From assembly GCF_028618595.1 (NCBI RefSeq), contig NZ_JAQITE010000009.1:1-62865 (forward strand): a DNA stretch of 62,865 bases, in the 5' to 3' direction. Within the stretch, counting starts at the first letter, position 1; each line of letters begins with the position of its first letter. This DNA is from Bartonella sp. AU18XJBT (lineage in GTDB: Bacteria; Pseudomonadota; Alphaproteobacteria; Rhizobiales; Rhizobiaceae). Shown here in pieces: positions 8,625-19,203 of this stretch. The notes below the pieces were generated by a model. It ran no database searches, had not been told where the DNA came from, and worked only from the letters and a program-made list of their open reading frames with translations. The position numbers and the translations under genes were made by a program.

Positions 8625-10604
8625 CTATTTTTCATGAAAATGGTTATGAATTTTTTGTGCAATTGTCATAGAGATTCCCGTAACTTTTTTTAAATCTTCA
8701 AGTGAGGCACTAGCAACAGCCTTGGCACTTCCAAAATGATGAAGCAACGCACGCTTTCTCGTCGGACCAATATTTTCGATTTCATCAAGTGGGTTTGTGA
8801 ATGTTGCTTTTTTTCGTTTTATCCTATGAGCTCCAATCGCAAAACGATGTGCTTCATCACGCAGACGTTGCAAAAAATAGAGGATAGGATCACGTGGAGG
8901 AAGTGTAAAGGAGGGGATACCTTTTATAAAAAATCGTTCACGTCCCGCATGACGGTCAACACCTTTGGCGATTCCAACAACTGTGAAGAGGTCATTTAAT
9001 TGTAATTCAGCAAGTATTGCATGTACGCTGTTGATTTGTCCTTCACCACCATCGATTAAGATAAGATCAGGCCAAATGGGAAAAAGATCATCATCTTTTA
9101 TATCAGGACTTTTATTTGGCTGATCATGTTCTTTGATAAGGCGTGAAAATCTTCGCTTAATTACTTCTTTCATCATGCCAAAATCATCGCCAGGCGTGAT
9201 ATCTGCTGAGCGAATATTGAATTTGCGATATTGATTTTTAACAAATCCCATTTGACCAGCAACAATCATAGCCCCTACAGCATTTGTTCCCATGATATGA
9301 GAATTGTCATAGACTTCTATCCGGCGTGGAGGAAAAGGTAGTTTGAATGTTTTAGCAAGACCTTGAAGCAATTTTGTATGGGTGGCTGTTTCAGAAAGCT
9401 TATGTTCAAGCGCTTCATGAGCATTGAGATAGGCATGATTAACAAGAGTTTTCCGTTCACCTTGTTTGGGTAAAGAGAGGGACACTTTGTGATTTGCTTT
9501 GAGACTCAACGCTTCTATAAGAAGTGTCTTTTCTTCAATTTCTTCAGATAAAAGGATGCTTTTGGGAAGTGGTTTATCATCGTAAAATTGGGCAAGAAAA
9601 CTCGCTAAAATTTCAGTACGGGAAAAAGAGGAATCTGCTTTAGGAAAATAGGCGCGGTTTCCCCAATTTTGCCCCATGCGAAAAAAGAACACTTGAATAC
9701 AGGTCATTCCTTCTTTTTGCGCAATTGCAAATACATCCGCTTCTTTTATCGTTTGAGGATTAATACCTTGATGGCTTTGTATATGAGAAAGGGCTGATAA
9801 GCGGTCACGATAGGAAGCTGCTTGTTCAAAATCAAGATTTTCTGCGGCTTTATGCATAGCTTGAACCATATCGCTTTTAACAGATTGATCTTTTCCAGAA
9901 AGGAACGCTTTTGCTCCTTTCACCAGTTCTTTATAATCATTGTCACTAATTTCATGGGTACAAGGTGCAGAACATCGCTTAATTTGATAAAGCAAACAGG
10001 GGCGTGTACGATTTTCAAAAACTGAATCAGTACAGGTTCGTAATAAAAAGGCGCGTTGTAAAACATGAACTGTTTGTGTCACTGCACCAGCAGAAGCAAA
10101 AGGACCAAAATAGTGAGCTTTTCGTGTTCGGGCACCACGATGTTTGTAAAGTGCAGGCACTCGATGATCATCTGTAATCATAATATAAGGGAAACTTTTA
10201 TCATCACGTAGTAATACATTAAAATGTGGATGCAATCTTTTGATGAGATTGGCTTCTAAAAGGAGTGCTTCTGTTTCTGTATGGGTAACGATAAATTCCA
10301 TATGATATGTTGCACGAATCATGCGGGTAATACGATTATTGTGTCCTTGTTCACGTGTATAGTTTGAAACACGTTTTTTGAGATTACGGGCTTTGCCAAC
10401 ATAGAGAATATCACCATTTTCACCAATCATCCGGTAAACCCCTGGCTTATGCGGAAGGTGTCTAACAAACTCTTGTATGACTTTGACACCTTGGAATTGA
10501 TTTTTCTCATTGCTTTGATTGGCATTATGCCATGTAATATTAGAGAGAAAAGAAAGCTTTTTCCCTTCATTTTGCGGACAATTTGTATTATTTCTCAGGA
10601 CCAT
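8625..10604 (-). CDS. uvrC: excinuclease ABC subunit C
   Basis: This is the 659-aa nuclease subunit of nucleotide excision repair, which makes the 3' and 5' incisions around a lesion bound by UvrB. Domain order is: a GIY-YIG nuclease near the N-terminus (PGVYRMIG, then [14 protein letters not shown]), a UVR motif that binds UvrB (about 240-275), the RNase H-like nuclease domain with EVYDNSH and [10 protein letters not shown], and tandem helix-hairpin-helix motifs at the C-terminus ([13 protein letters not shown]). Length is normal. The first 45 residues are poorly conserved, so the true start could be an internal codon. Confidence 0.96.
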   Translation of the reverse strand: MVLRNNTNCPQNEGKKLSFLSNITWHNANQSNEKNQFQGVKVIQEFVRHLPHKPGVYRMIGENGDILYVGKARNLKKRVSNYTREQGHNNRITRMIRATYHMEFIVTHTETEALLLEANLIKRLHPHFNVLLRDDKSFPYIMITDDHRVPALYKHRGARTRKAHYFGPFASAGAVTQTVHVLQRAFLLRTCTDSVFENRTRPCLLYQIKRCSAPCTHEISDNDYKELVKGAKAFLSGKDQSVKSDMVQAMHKAAENLDFEQAASYRDRLSALSHIQSHQGINPQTIKEADVFAIAQKEGMTCIQVFFFRMGQNWGNRAYFPKADSSFSRTEILASFLAQFYDDKPLPKSILLSEEIEEKTLLIEALSLKANHKVSLSLPKQGERKTLVNHAYLNAHEALEHKLSETATHTKLLQGLAKTFKLPFPPRRIEVYDNSHIMGTNAVGAMIVAGQMGFVKNQYRKFNIRSADITPGDDFGMMKEVIKRRFSRLIKEHDQPNKSPDIKDDDLFPIWPDLILIDGGEGQINSVHAILAELQLNDLFTVVGIAKGVDRHAGRERFFIKGIPSFTLPPRDPILYFLQRLRDEAHRFAIGAHRIKRKKATFTNPLDEIENIGPTRKRALLHHFGSAKAVASASLEDLKKVTGISMTIAQKIHNHFHEK

Positions 10605-10998
10605 TCCGTTTATTAAGAATATGTTGTTTGTTTAATATATGAAATATTCTTTTTTATTAAATAATGATTATTTATGTCTTTATATTTTTTTTATAAATAT
10701 ATCTTATAGCATAAGAGTATGATTTTAGAGAGCCGATCTTTCATAAAAAATATGAGAGTCGTTATTCTAAGACAGCTTTATGAATGAGCCTAATTTATCC
10801 ATTAAAATGATTGGAATAGGAAATCCATGATGATTAAGAGGATAGACTTTCTAAAAGGGAAGAAATTAATTCACGCTGATCGTTATCATCTTATCATTAT
10901 AATATGTTGATATTATCCCAAAAATCACAGAACTTTATCATTTAATGCCTTTGTATCTTACAACATGATATTTGATTTAGGAAAATATAGAGAAAAAC
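10605..10998. other. intergenic, 394 bp between rlmJ and uvrC
   Basis: It is AT-rich with no open frame or RNA gene that I can support. It must contain the uvrC promoter (minus strand). No terminator for rlmJ was identified. Confidence 0.6.
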
Positions 10999-11862
10999 CT
11001 AACATAATAGATGTTCTTTTTGAAGCCACTTATGCGTTATTTGAGCATTTTCATCTTGTCCCAGACGGTTGATAAGAAAGGGGCTGAGTTTTTTCATTTC
11101 TTCTTCCAAAAGGTAGGGCGGGTTAATAATAATCATACCACTTCCATTCATTGTTGGTGGATTTGAACTTTTTCGGATACGCATTTCAAGCTGTAGAATC
11201 TTAGGAATTCCGGTTTGATAAAGCGCGTGAAGAAAACTTTCAATTTCTTTGTCATATTTAACAGGATACCATAAAGCATAGATCCCTCCAGAAAAGCGAC
11301 GATAGGCTTTCGTTAATCCTTCAATAAGTCGGGAAAATTCTCCCTTTTTTTCAAAGGGAGGGTCAACAAGGATAAAGCCACGTTTTTCTTTTGGTGGTAC
11401 ATGAGCATTTAAGGAAAGCCAACCATCTAAATGCAGAACTTTTGTCTGATAATCTCCTGCAAAGTTTTTTGCTAAAATATGATAATCTTCATTGTGCAAT
11501 TCTATTGCGGTGAGGCGATCTTGTTTCCGTAATAATTGACGAATAAGAACAGGAGATCCAGGATAAAATACAATTTCTTTTTCCCCTTTATTGAGGGCAT
11601 CAATGATATCACACCATGGACAAAGGAGAGTTCTTAAATCTTCTGGAATAGGAGTTGAAAAAAACCGTTGGACACCTTCTCGCCACTCTCCTGTTTTATA
11701 TGCTTCTAAAGAAGAAAGGTCATAAATACCGATTCCAGCATGCGTATCTATAACGCGAAAAGCTTTTTCTTTGCGTTTGAGATATTCTATAATGCGAGTG
11801 ACAATAATGTGTTTAAAAACATCAGCAAAATTGCCAGCATGATAAATATGCCGATAATTCAT
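10999..11862 (-). CDS. rlmJ: 23S rRNA (adenine(2030)-N6)-methyltransferase
   Basis: This 287-aa protein is a member of the RlmJ/ComJ family, SAM-dependent methyltransferases that modify A2030 of 23S rRNA. It opens with the family hallmark MNYRHIYHAGNFADVFKH and carries the catalytic FILVDPPFE, equivalent to DPPY/F of N6-adenine methylases. I set the start at the methionine of MNYRH; a 15-codon extension upstream does not match the family. It stands alone with long gaps on both sides. Confidence 0.93.
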   Translation of the reverse strand: MNYRHIYHAGNFADVFKHIIVTRIIEYLKRKEKAFRVIDTHAGIGIYDLSSLEAYKTGEWREGVQRFFSTPIPEDLRTLLCPWCDIIDALNKGEKEIVFYPGSPVLIRQLLRKQDRLTAIELHNEDYHILAKNFAGDYQTKVLHLDGWLSLNAHVPPKEKRGFILVDPPFEKKGEFSRLIEGLTKAYRRFSGGIYALWYPVKYDKEIESFLHALYQTGIPKILQLEMRIRKSSNPPTMNGSGMIIINPPYLLEEEMKKLSPFLINRLGQDENAQITHKWLQKEHLLC

Positions 11863-13506
11863 GGAGTAAACTCTATCATATGTATAACTGTACCGGATTA
11901 TTAGCATAGAATAATAGAATTGATATCCATAAAAATACTCTTGTAGAAATCAAATAATACCCTCACTCCCAAATTATACACTACAGAAAAAATATTAATG
12001 GCATAGGAGCATTTATTCACTGGGCTATTTTTATATTATGAGATTAATCGTTAAGATTTTAAATTTTTTTATGTGAAAAATAGATAGGAAGAGGGAAAAC
12101 ATTTCAATAGAGATAGTTATGTTGTAAGAAAAGTTTCTTATGATCGCGGATTCTTTCAGGAAAACGATAAAAGACAAGAAATTAACGAGAATATTAGTGA
12201 AGTTTGTTAAAAATTGAAGGGTATCTTTCAAATTCATTCATAAATTTGCTTGTTTAAAGATTAAAGAATTTCAAATGCTTGATAAAAACATTGTTACATT
12301 TATCAGTTTTTTAACGAGCGTAAAATTATGGATAGGGCAATAAAGTACTGGTATTATAGTGATAGATTTTTGTAAAAGTGTGAATGAATCTCATTGGTTT
12401 AAGCAGAGCCAAAGCTTTACAATATACACGCTAAATGGCTTGGTTATTGTGTATGATGCTAAAATAAAACTTTTGAAAAGTGATATGTGCTCTGCAAGCG
12501 ATCTCAATAAAATGAGTGATTTTTAACTAAAGTAAACAGGTTTATCTATCTCTAACACTGTATTATCGAGCGGCTTTATGAGATAATCTTATGAAAAGAC
12601 AAGGATAAGAAATTCTTTTTACATGGATTATGCTTCGATACCATGCTTTTGATTGAATGTAATTTTCCATTAATGCCCATTCTGTTTTCAATACTGAGAT
12701 AGGTTAAGCACATGATATTATGAGAACGCATGCCCAAGATCCGGAGAATTGTAATAGGTAGGACATGCAGCGGCTCAGAGAGCTGGTTATATGGAGGTAT
12801 CTGAATAAAGGCGCAAGCTGGTCCCATTTTTATTTTTTAGCAGTATTGCCATACCTCTTAGCACTTGAGCTGGTTCATAAAGTGCATTTTTACTCTTTCC
12901 GCTAATAGTTTTTATTTACACGATAGATATTTAATTGGATGCGATGATGGCTCATATTTCGTATTGTATATGGAGTAATGGATGATAAAACTCCTACCAA
13001 CGCAAAGAATAAATGTTGTACGTAAGATGATAGTTTTTGAAGAGACTGATGATGTGTTAAGAAAGTTTTGTAGAGATTTTTCTTTCTGATTTTTTTTTAA
13101 TTGAAATCATAAAAATTTTTTACAGTATGGTATGATCTTTATCAGCAACGGGTAATTTTGAGGAAATGTTTGTAATGATATGTACAACATTGTTTAAAAG
13201 GAAAGACATGAGCTATAGTGTTTCCAGGAAGATGAGTAACCTAAGAGATCAGATGAAGTTACTTTAGAAAAGTTTTTGAGCCTTTTGAATTTTGTATGAA
13301 GCGGTTTATCATTTTTGAATGGTTGATGTTATAATACGCTAAAAAGGGGTAAAAGGATAAAAAGTTTTTTTGCAATAAAAAAGCGTGTGATTGCTTTTAA
13401 GTTAAGAAGAAAATATATAATTAAGATATTATATTTGATACATTCTTCAGAGGAAGCAATGAATAAATGAAATCAAATTTAAAAGCATAAAGTTAGAGAG
13501 AGAGTA
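11863..13506. other. non-coding stretch of about 1.6 kb upstream of tatA
   Basis: No credible gene is seen on either strand; the short open frames are AT-rich and lack family features. One degenerate copy of the dispersed repeat lies near 12854-12975. In Brucella and Agrobacterium nagZ, scpA and scpB usually sit just before tatA, so this may be DNA left after their loss or movement. That is inference, as I see no recognisable remnant. Confidence 0.6.
12854..12975 (+). repeat. dispersed intergenic repeat, copy 2 (weakest)
   Basis: The left half matches the 20.7 kb copy well: CTCTTAGCACTTGAG, GGTTCATAA-G-GCATTTTTA, CTCTTTC, then ATAGTTTTTATTTACA. The right half is eroded. Orientation is the same as all other copies. 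Confidence 0.5.
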
Positions 13507-13809
13507 ATGGGTAATATTTTTTCACCAACGCATTTAATTATAATTTTATTGCTTATTTTTGTGCTTTTTGGGCGCGGTAAAATTTCTGAATTAATGGGCG
13601 ATGTTGCTAAGGGGATTAAAGCCTTCAAAAAAAATATGAAGGAAGAAGATGACAGCATTAAGGACAAAGTTGAAATGGCGACTACTTCTCAAATAATTGA
13701 TGTAGAATCTCAACAATCTCAGCCGTTATCAGTAAAACATGCAACAGCGCGCAGAAAGGCTTCTTCTGCTTCTAAAAAAAGAAAAACATCTGTTGCGAAA
13801 AAACAGTAA
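13507..13809 (+). CDS. tatA: Sec-independent protein translocase subunit TatA
   Basis: This 100-aa inner-membrane protein forms the size-adaptable pore of the twin-arginine pathway, which exports folded proteins. It has one N-terminal transmembrane helix (about 8-22), the hinge [12 protein letters not shown] that defines TatA/E, an amphipathic helix, and a long Lys/Ser-rich tail. It is the first gene of tatABC, and a GAGAGAG purine stretch precedes the ATG. Confidence 0.96.
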   Translation: MGNIFSPTHLIIILLLIFVLFGRGKISELMGDVAKGIKAFKKNMKEEDDSIKDKVEMATTSQIIDVESQQSQPLSVKHATARRKASSASKKRKTSVAKKQ

Positions 13810-13865
13810 CAAAAAACGCAATCATCATTGTGCATTATTTTTTGATGAGAAAGTTGAATTAAGAG

Positions 13866-14237
13866 ATGTTTGGGATTGATGGACCAGAGTTTGTCGTAAT
13901 CTTACTTGTTCTCATCATTGTTGTTGGACCGAAAGATTTACCTAAAATATTAAAGACAATAGCAAAGGTAAGAGCTCATATGTGTTTAATGGCAAATGAA
14001 CTTCGTCATCAATTTGATGATGCAATAAGACAAATCGAGCTCGATGATTTGCAAAAAACATGTTCGAATATTAGCGATTCAAGCAAGAGGGTGACAGAGA
14101 CTTTTGATCCCATTCAAAATACATTAAAAAATATCCACGATAATTTGGATATTAAGGCAACACACCATAAATCAGAAAAAGGTAAAGAAATTTTGGAATG
14201 CGATCAAAACGTAACCAATAAAGATACAACAGTATAA
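13866..14237 (+). CDS. tatB: Sec-independent protein translocase subunit TatB
   Basis: This 123-aa membrane protein binds twin-arginine signal peptides together with TatC. It starts MFGIDGPEFVVI, then has one transmembrane helix and the VVGPKDLPKIL hinge typical of TatB. The amphipathic region is followed by a charged tail. It lies between tatA and tatC, shorter than many alphaproteobacterial TatB proteins but with all key features. Confidence 0.95.
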   Translation: MFGIDGPEFVVILLVLIIVVGPKDLPKILKTIAKVRAHMCLMANELRHQFDDAIRQIELDDLQKTCSNISDSSKRVTETFDPIQNTLKNIHDNLDIKATHHKSEKGKEILECDQNVTNKDTTV

Positions 14238-14266
14238 ATTCCTTCTAAAGATAGAGAAGATGTGCC

Positions 14267-15049
14267 ATGAATGTTAAGAAAGATGAAGTTGATGCCCATA
14301 CGGTACCATTTTTAGAACACTTAATTGAACTTCGCCAGCGAATTATTGCTGCCTTGGTTGCATTTATGATCGCTTTTATGATGTGTTTTCTTGTTAAAGA
14401 TTATATCTTAAATTTTTTACTATGGCCATATCAGTGGGCAATGAAAATAGCAGGGGGTAATCCTGAGGGTATTCATTTGCAATCAACGCAAGTATGGGAA
14501 ACTTTTTTAACGAAGATGAAGCTTTCTGCTTTTGGGGGAATTATTTTATCTTTTCCCTATACGGCTTTTCAGTTTTATAGTTTTATTGCACCAGGGCTTT
14601 ATAAAAATGAGCGTATGGCTTTTTTACCATTTCTCATTGGGGGGCCTATTTTATTTTGTATTGGGGGAGCGTTTGTTTATGGTCTATTAGCGCCAATAAT
14701 ACTATGGTTTAGCCTTTCTCAACAATTTCTTCCAGATGTTCGTTTAAAAATAGAGTTTATAGTGCGTATTTCTGATTATTTGGGCTTTATGACATCGTTT
14801 ATCCTAATTTTTGGTTTGATTTTTCAATTACCTCTTATACTCACTCTTTTAACAAAAGTTAGATTTTTAACGTCTCATGATTTGGTGTCTAAACGAAAAT
14901 GGGCTATTTTGCTCTCTTTTATTATTGCGGCGATCATAACGCCGTCGGATTTTTTTACGATGTTTGCCGTTGCTTTACCAACGATAGCACTTTACGAGAT
15001 TTCAATTTTAATTGCTTACAGTATAGAAAAGAGAAGAAAATCCGCTTAA
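14267..15049 (+). CDS. tatC: Sec-independent protein translocase subunit TatC
   Basis: This is the 260-aa receptor for the twin-arginine signal. It shows the TatC start (PFLEHLIELRQRI), six hydrophobic segments, and the periplasmic SAFGGIILSFPY and FIAPGLYKNER motifs that hold signal-binding residues. The start at 14267 gives MNVKKDEVDAHTVPFLEHL. It completes tatABC and lies 61 bp before serS. Confidence 0.97.
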   Translation: MNVKKDEVDAHTVPFLEHLIELRQRIIAALVAFMIAFMMCFLVKDYILNFLLWPYQWAMKIAGGNPEGIHLQSTQVWETFLTKMKLSAFGGIILSFPYTAFQFYSFIAPGLYKNERMAFLPFLIGGPILFCIGGAFVYGLLAPIILWFSLSQQFLPDVRLKIEFIVRISDYLGFMTSFILIFGLIFQLPLILTLLTKVRFLTSHDLVSKRKWAILLSFIIAAIITPSDFFTMFAVALPTIALYEISILIAYSIEKRRKSA

Positions 15050-15110
15050 GAAAAGTGTATAAGCTTATGCGATAAGAAATAAATAAAAACAATATAAATG
15101 AGGAATTTTT

Positions 15111-16388
15111 ATGCTTGATATTAAGTGGATTCGTGACAATCCTGAGAAATTAGATAAAGCACTCGTAAGTAGAGGTCTTGAGCCCCAAGCCGAAAGGTTA
15201 ATACAACTTGATCTTGCACGTCGGTCGCATATTGCTAAGGTGCAGTTGGCCCAGGAACGTCGCAATGCTGTTTCAAAGGAAATAGGACAGGCGTTAGCGG
15301 TATCTGATCAGCAAATGGCTGAACGCTTTAGAGCTGAAGTTGAAGAGATTAAAGCCTTTCTTTCCTCTGCAACAGCGGAAGAAAAACAGCTGACGGAGAA
15401 TCTTGAGAAAATTCTTTCAGCACTGCCAAATATTCCATTAGATGATGTTCCAGAAGGTAAAGATGAAAGTGATAATGTTGTCATTCGAAATTTTGGTACA
15501 CCTCCAACATTTAATTTTACACCAAAGGAACATTTTGATCTTGGTCAAGATCTGAAGCAGATGAATTTTGAACGAGCGAGTCGTTTGTCTGGAACACGTT
15601 TTACAGTACTTTCAGGGGCGTTAGCACGGCTAGAACGAGCATTAGGCCAATTTATGCTTGATGTACATGTGAATGAGCATGGTTATACGGAAGTCTCAAT
15701 ACCTCTTCTTGTTCGTGATGAGATTGTTTACGGGGCAGCACAATTGCCGAAATTTGCTGAAGACCTTTTTCGTACAACAGATGGTCGATGGCTTATTTCT
15801 ACAGCAGAAGTGCCATTAACCAATTTGGTCAACGATGAAATTCTTGAAATATCAGATTTACCACTGCGATTTTCTGCCTTATCTCCCTGTTTTCGTTCAG
15901 AGGCGGGAGCAGCCGGTCGTGATACGCGCGGTATGTTGCGTCAGCATCAATTTTGGAAAGTTGAAATGGTCTCGATTACCAGTGAAGAGCAGTCTTTAAT
16001 TGAATTAGAACGTATGACGGAATGTGCAGAAGATATATTAAAACGGCTTTGTTTGCCTTTTCGCACAGTGGTTCTTTCTACGGGTGATATGGGGTTTGCA
16101 GCGCGTAAAACCTATGACATCGAGGTTTGGCTTCCTGGTCAAGAATGCTATCGTGAAATTTCTAGCTGTTCAGTTTGTGGAGATTTCCAAGGTCGTCGTA
16201 TGAATGCGCGCTATCGTAAAGAAGGCGATAAAAAATTGCATTTTGTTCATAGCCTTAATGGTTCTGGTACAGCTGTTGGACGTTGTCTTATTGCCGTGCT
16301 TGAAAATTATCAACAGGCTGATGGATCAATTATTGTTCCAGATGTTTTGCAACCTTATATGGGAGGCATGCGCTGTATTACTGCTTAA
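15111..16388 (+). CDS. serS: seryl-tRNA synthetase
   Basis: This 425-aa class II synthetase charges tRNA-Ser (and tRNA-Sec where present) with serine. The N-terminal coiled-coil arm that grips the long variable arm of tRNA-Ser spans about 25-105. Motif 2 is at [16 protein letters not shown] and motif 3 at [22 protein letters not shown] 15111 follows AATGAGGAATTTTT and gives the standard [12 protein letters not shown]. Confidence 0.98.
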   Translation: MLDIKWIRDNPEKLDKALVSRGLEPQAERLIQLDLARRSHIAKVQLAQERRNAVSKEIGQALAVSDQQMAERFRAEVEEIKAFLSSATAEEKQLTENLEKILSALPNIPLDDVPEGKDESDNVVIRNFGTPPTFNFTPKEHFDLGQDLKQMNFERASRLSGTRFTVLSGALARLERALGQFMLDVHVNEHGYTEVSIPLLVRDEIVYGAAQLPKFAEDLFRTTDGRWLISTAEVPLTNLVNDEILEISDLPLRFSALSPCFRSEAGAAGRDTRGMLRQHQFWKVEMVSITSEEQSLIELERMTECAEDILKRLCLPFRTVVLSTGDMGFAARKTYDIEVWLPGQECYREISSCSVCGDFQGRRMNARYRKEGDKKLHFVHSLNGSGTAVGRCLIAVLENYQQADGSIIVPDVLQPYMGGMRCITA

Positions 16389-16409
16389 TTTTACGAAAGG
16401 AGAGACAAT

Positions 16410-16517
16410 ATGCGTTTATTGCCAAGAGGTGATGATATGCAAACGCAAGTTTTTGCCACTTTAAAAGAATCAGTTTGTCAGTATGATAAAAGTGCACCTC
16501 CATTGGAGATTGAATGA
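16410..16517 (+). CDS. 35-codon open frame in the usual surE position
   Basis: An ATG with a strong ribosome binding site (AAAGGAGAGACAAT) opens a 35-codon frame, MRLLPRGDDMQTQ to PPLEIE. In related genomes surE (5'/3'-nucleotidase) lies exactly between serS and pcm and begins MRIL. Apart from the first residues I see no SurE similarity. It may be a leftover of a surE deletion that kept the translation start, or a meaningless frame. Its stop lies 4 bases before the pcm start, so it could still support translational coupling. Confidence 0.3.
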   Translation: MRLLPRGDDMQTQVFATLKESVCQYDKSAPPLEIE

Positions 16518-16521
16518 TACT

Positions 16522-17181
16522 ATGGGGCAAAAGGGTATTTTACAATTTCGTGAGGAGTTAGCCGCTCTTGTACTGAAAATGCGTAGCAAAGGCATTGATG
16601 ACGTGCGATTTTTTTCGGCATTAGAGAAAATTCCGCGTCAACAGTTTGTTTCTGCCCCTTGGTTTAATAGTGCTTATGATAATAAAGTTATTCCCCTTGA
16701 GTGTGGTGAATATATGGAACGTTTGGAAGAACAACTCTTAATTCTTTCGGCATTATCGTTGAAAAAAAGGCATCGCGTCTTAGAAATTGGTACAGGATCT
16801 GGTTTTTGTACTGCGCTTATGGCATGTCTGAGTGACCGTGTGACAACGATTGATCGTTATAAAACGCTTGTTGATTTGGCACGCCAAAAATTTCAAACTT
16901 TAGGAATTGAAAATATTGTTATACGGCAGATTGATGGAAGTCATAGTGTGACAGGCTTGGGATCATTTGATCGTATTCTTATTTGGCCATCACGTTTTGA
17001 TGAACCAAAGGAATTTTTAGAGCTTTTAGCTGAAAATGGAATTCTCATTCAGGCGATAGGACCTGACGAAGGAGTACAAACGGTGACGCGCTATACAAAA
17101 ATTGGTAGTCGATTTGAGTGTTTAGAACTGTTTCAAGTGCGTTACCAACCTTTTATTAAGGGCATTGCAGAGATACTTTAA
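16522..17181 (+). CDS. pcm: protein-L-isoaspartate O-methyltransferase family protein
   Basis: This 219-aa SAM-dependent methyltransferase has motif I VLEIGTGSGFCTAL, the acidic post-I TIDRYKTLV and the post-II IRQIDGS. REELAALVLKMR and ALEKIPRQQFV match the PCMT N-terminus. The GQTISQP motif of classical Pcm is replaced here (ECGEYMERLEEQ), as I recall for the rhizobial branch. Its substrate is therefore less certain than the name implies. ATG 16522 is preferred; an ATG at 16483 would add 13 unlike residues. It sits in the serS-pcm-nlpD order. Confidence 0.8.
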   Translation: MGQKGILQFREELAALVLKMRSKGIDDVRFFSALEKIPRQQFVSAPWFNSAYDNKVIPLECGEYMERLEEQLLILSALSLKKRHRVLEIGTGSGFCTALMACLSDRVTTIDRYKTLVDLARQKFQTLGIENIVIRQIDGSHSVTGLGSFDRILIWPSRFDEPKEFLELLAENGILIQAIGPDEGVQTVTRYTKIGSRFECLELFQVRYQPFIKGIAEIL

Positions 17182-17336
17182 TTTTTAAAAGTTAAGAAAT
17201 TGCTGCAAATAGCCTACATTAAATTCATTTTGATTTTATATAAAGATATTTATGAATAAAACATCTCATTTTAACTCTTCGGTAATTTAAAAAAGCTTTA
17301 ATAGAGTGAGTTGATTATTGATGAGTGAGCAAAACG

Positions 17337-18518
17337 ATGCGTTTAAAAGCTTTGGATAATATTTTCCAGCATAATTTTCAGAGAATAACTTTTTTAGCGG
17401 TGGTAACTATTATTGCTGGTTGTAGTTCTGGTACACAGCGTTTTTCCAATATTGTCTCTCATCGTACGGTATCATCTCAATCAAATATATCGAGCACTAT
17501 GTCTACAGATCCGCGAATGCTATCATACGGTAGTGGTATGATACAAAGCACTGAATTGCCACCTGTGGAATCAAGTGATGATTCGTGGGGAGATGACAAT
17601 TCTCCCTATAATTTTTCACATCAAGGTAGGATAACTTCTTCTGATGGTCGCGTTATGGGTTCCCCTCCACGTAATCTTGGAACACTTTCTCGTTCACAAA
17701 TGGATAAGTCTCCTATTTTTCGGCGAAATTCTTATATTGTCCAGAGTGGAGATACACTGCTCAGTATTGCACGACAAATAGGGGTTAGTGTTGAGGCATT
17801 AAAATTAGCAAATGGCATAAACAGAAATTCCATTTACATTGGTCAGGTCCTTGTGGTACCAAGCAGGCGTACATTAGCAGCTTCAAATGCACACAATAAT
17901 AACGATTGGACAGCATCAACAACAGAATCTGCATCCCAATCTCAAGTGATGTCCTCTATAAAAAACAAGAGGTCCTCTCCTATACATAAAGCTCCTGTAA
18001 CAACGCAACCTTCTGCAAAGATGAACAAATCAAGTTCTGAGAAAAATTTTTCTAAACAGATGACGCAATTGAATCATGAGACTGGTTTGTCAAGTACTGT
18101 TACGAATACAGATAATATGATGACTCCGCAAGCCACAGGAATTTCTAAGATGCGTTGGCCAGTACGAGGGCGTTTGTTAAGCCAGTTCGGTCAAAAAAAG
18201 GGAACAGTAATGAATCGAGGAATAGATATTGCTGTGCCTGAAGGGTCTTCGGTAAAGGCGGCAGAAAATGGTGTTGTTATTTACGCGGGAGATGGATTAA
18301 AAGAGCTTGGTAATGTTGTGATGATTCGACATGAAAATAATATTATCACTATTTATGGATGTAACAGTAAGCTTGTTGTTAATAAGGGACAAAGGATAAG
18401 ACGCGGTGATGAGATTGCTAAATCTGGTGTTTCAGGAAATGTTAAAACGCCACGTGTCTATTTTGAGATGCGTAAGAATTCATTACCCGTTGATCCCCTT
18501 AAATATTTAGAAAACTAA
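17337..18518 (+). CDS. nlpD: lipoprotein with LysM and degenerate M23 peptidase domain (NlpD-like)
   Basis: This is a 393-aa envelope lipoprotein. A signal peptide ends in the lipobox IAGC (Cys about residue 28). A LysM peptidoglycan-binding domain follows near residues 135-180 (SYIVQSGDTLLSIARQ). A low-complexity Ser/Thr/Asn linker leads to a C-terminal M23 fold (MRWPVRGRLLSQFG to DPLKYLEN). The usual zinc ligands are changed: NRGIDIA for H-x3-D, and YFEMR for the H-x-H strand. It probably activates amidases rather than cutting peptidoglycan itself, as E. coli NlpD does. ATG 17337 was chosen because it directly precedes the signal peptide. Confidence 0.85.
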   Translation: MRLKALDNIFQHNFQRITFLAVVTIIAGCSSGTQRFSNIVSHRTVSSQSNISSTMSTDPRMLSYGSGMIQSTELPPVESSDDSWGDDNSPYNFSHQGRITSSDGRVMGSPPRNLGTLSRSQMDKSPIFRRNSYIVQSGDTLLSIARQIGVSVEALKLANGINRNSIYIGQVLVVPSRRTLAASNAHNNNDWTASTTESASQSQVMSSIKNKRSSPIHKAPVTTQPSAKMNKSSSEKNFSKQMTQLNHETGLSSTVTNTDNMMTPQATGISKMRWPVRGRLLSQFGQKKGTVMNRGIDIAVPEGSSVKAAENGVVIYAGDGLKELGNVVMIRHENNIITIYGCNSKLVVNKGQRIRRGDEIAKSGVSGNVKTPRVYFEMRKNSLPVDPLKYLEN

Positions 18519-19203
18519 TTTATTGATGACTTTTACATTTGAATAGTCTTACAGTTTATAGAAACTTTATGAAAAACAATTGATTTTCTTAAATCAATAA
18601 CATTGCAGCAAAAAATCATTGGTTTAAGGAGAGTAGTTCGTTGGGGCGTTAGATATTACCATCTTTGTTTTTATGAAAGTGTAAGACAAGAACATCATAC
18701 TATTTGTCAGCTTTCAGTGTTCCAACTGCTCTTACATTTGAGAGAAGCATGAAAAAAGATATTTCACGCCTTTCTTAAAAAGTTTTTGTCGACAGACTCA
18801 TTTCATATGTGTGTCTGCAAGAAAATCGTTTTGATTAATTCGGAAGGTTTGAAAATGAGAGCGTTTTACTGTATTTAGGTCTATCATTCGATATCAAAAA
18901 TGATAAATTATCTATATAAATTAAAGTTTTTTTATTAGAAAAATTATCTTGTATAATTTATTGAGTTAGTGAAAAGATTTATATTGTAGGATATACAATA
19001 GGGGAAAATGAATCTATTTTTAAAGATTTTTCTCATTGTATTTTGGTATTCTGTCTCTTAAGGATTTGTTGTATTTTTGTAAAGCTGTGATTAGATTATA
19101 CGGTTATTGCTTTTTATGATAAATTCTTTAGGAATTTTTTCTGTATCGGAATTTCATTTTAATAGAGTGGGAAATACCTGAGGTTTAACTATAGGAGATG
19201 AAA
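18519..19203. other. intergenic, 685 bp between nlpD and yajC
   Basis: No gene is seen. It contains one of the better dispersed-repeat copies (18728-18905) and AT-rich DNA leading to the yajC ribosome binding site (AGGAG at 19193-19197). Confidence 0.65.
18728..18905 (+). repeat. dispersed intergenic repeat, copy 3
   Basis: Blocks shared with other copies, in order: CTCTTACATTTGAGAG, AAAGTTTTTGTCGACA, TGTGTGTCTGCAAG, GTTTTGATTAATT, GGTTTGAAAATGAGAG, TTTTACTGTATTTAGGTCT. Small indels are visible against the 20.7 kb and 39.7 kb copies. Confidence 0.7.

Noticed and set aside
12031-12827. Short minus-strand frames in the 1.6 kb gap
   Set aside because: They are low-complexity AT-rich frames with no starts supported by ribosome sites and no recognisable domains.
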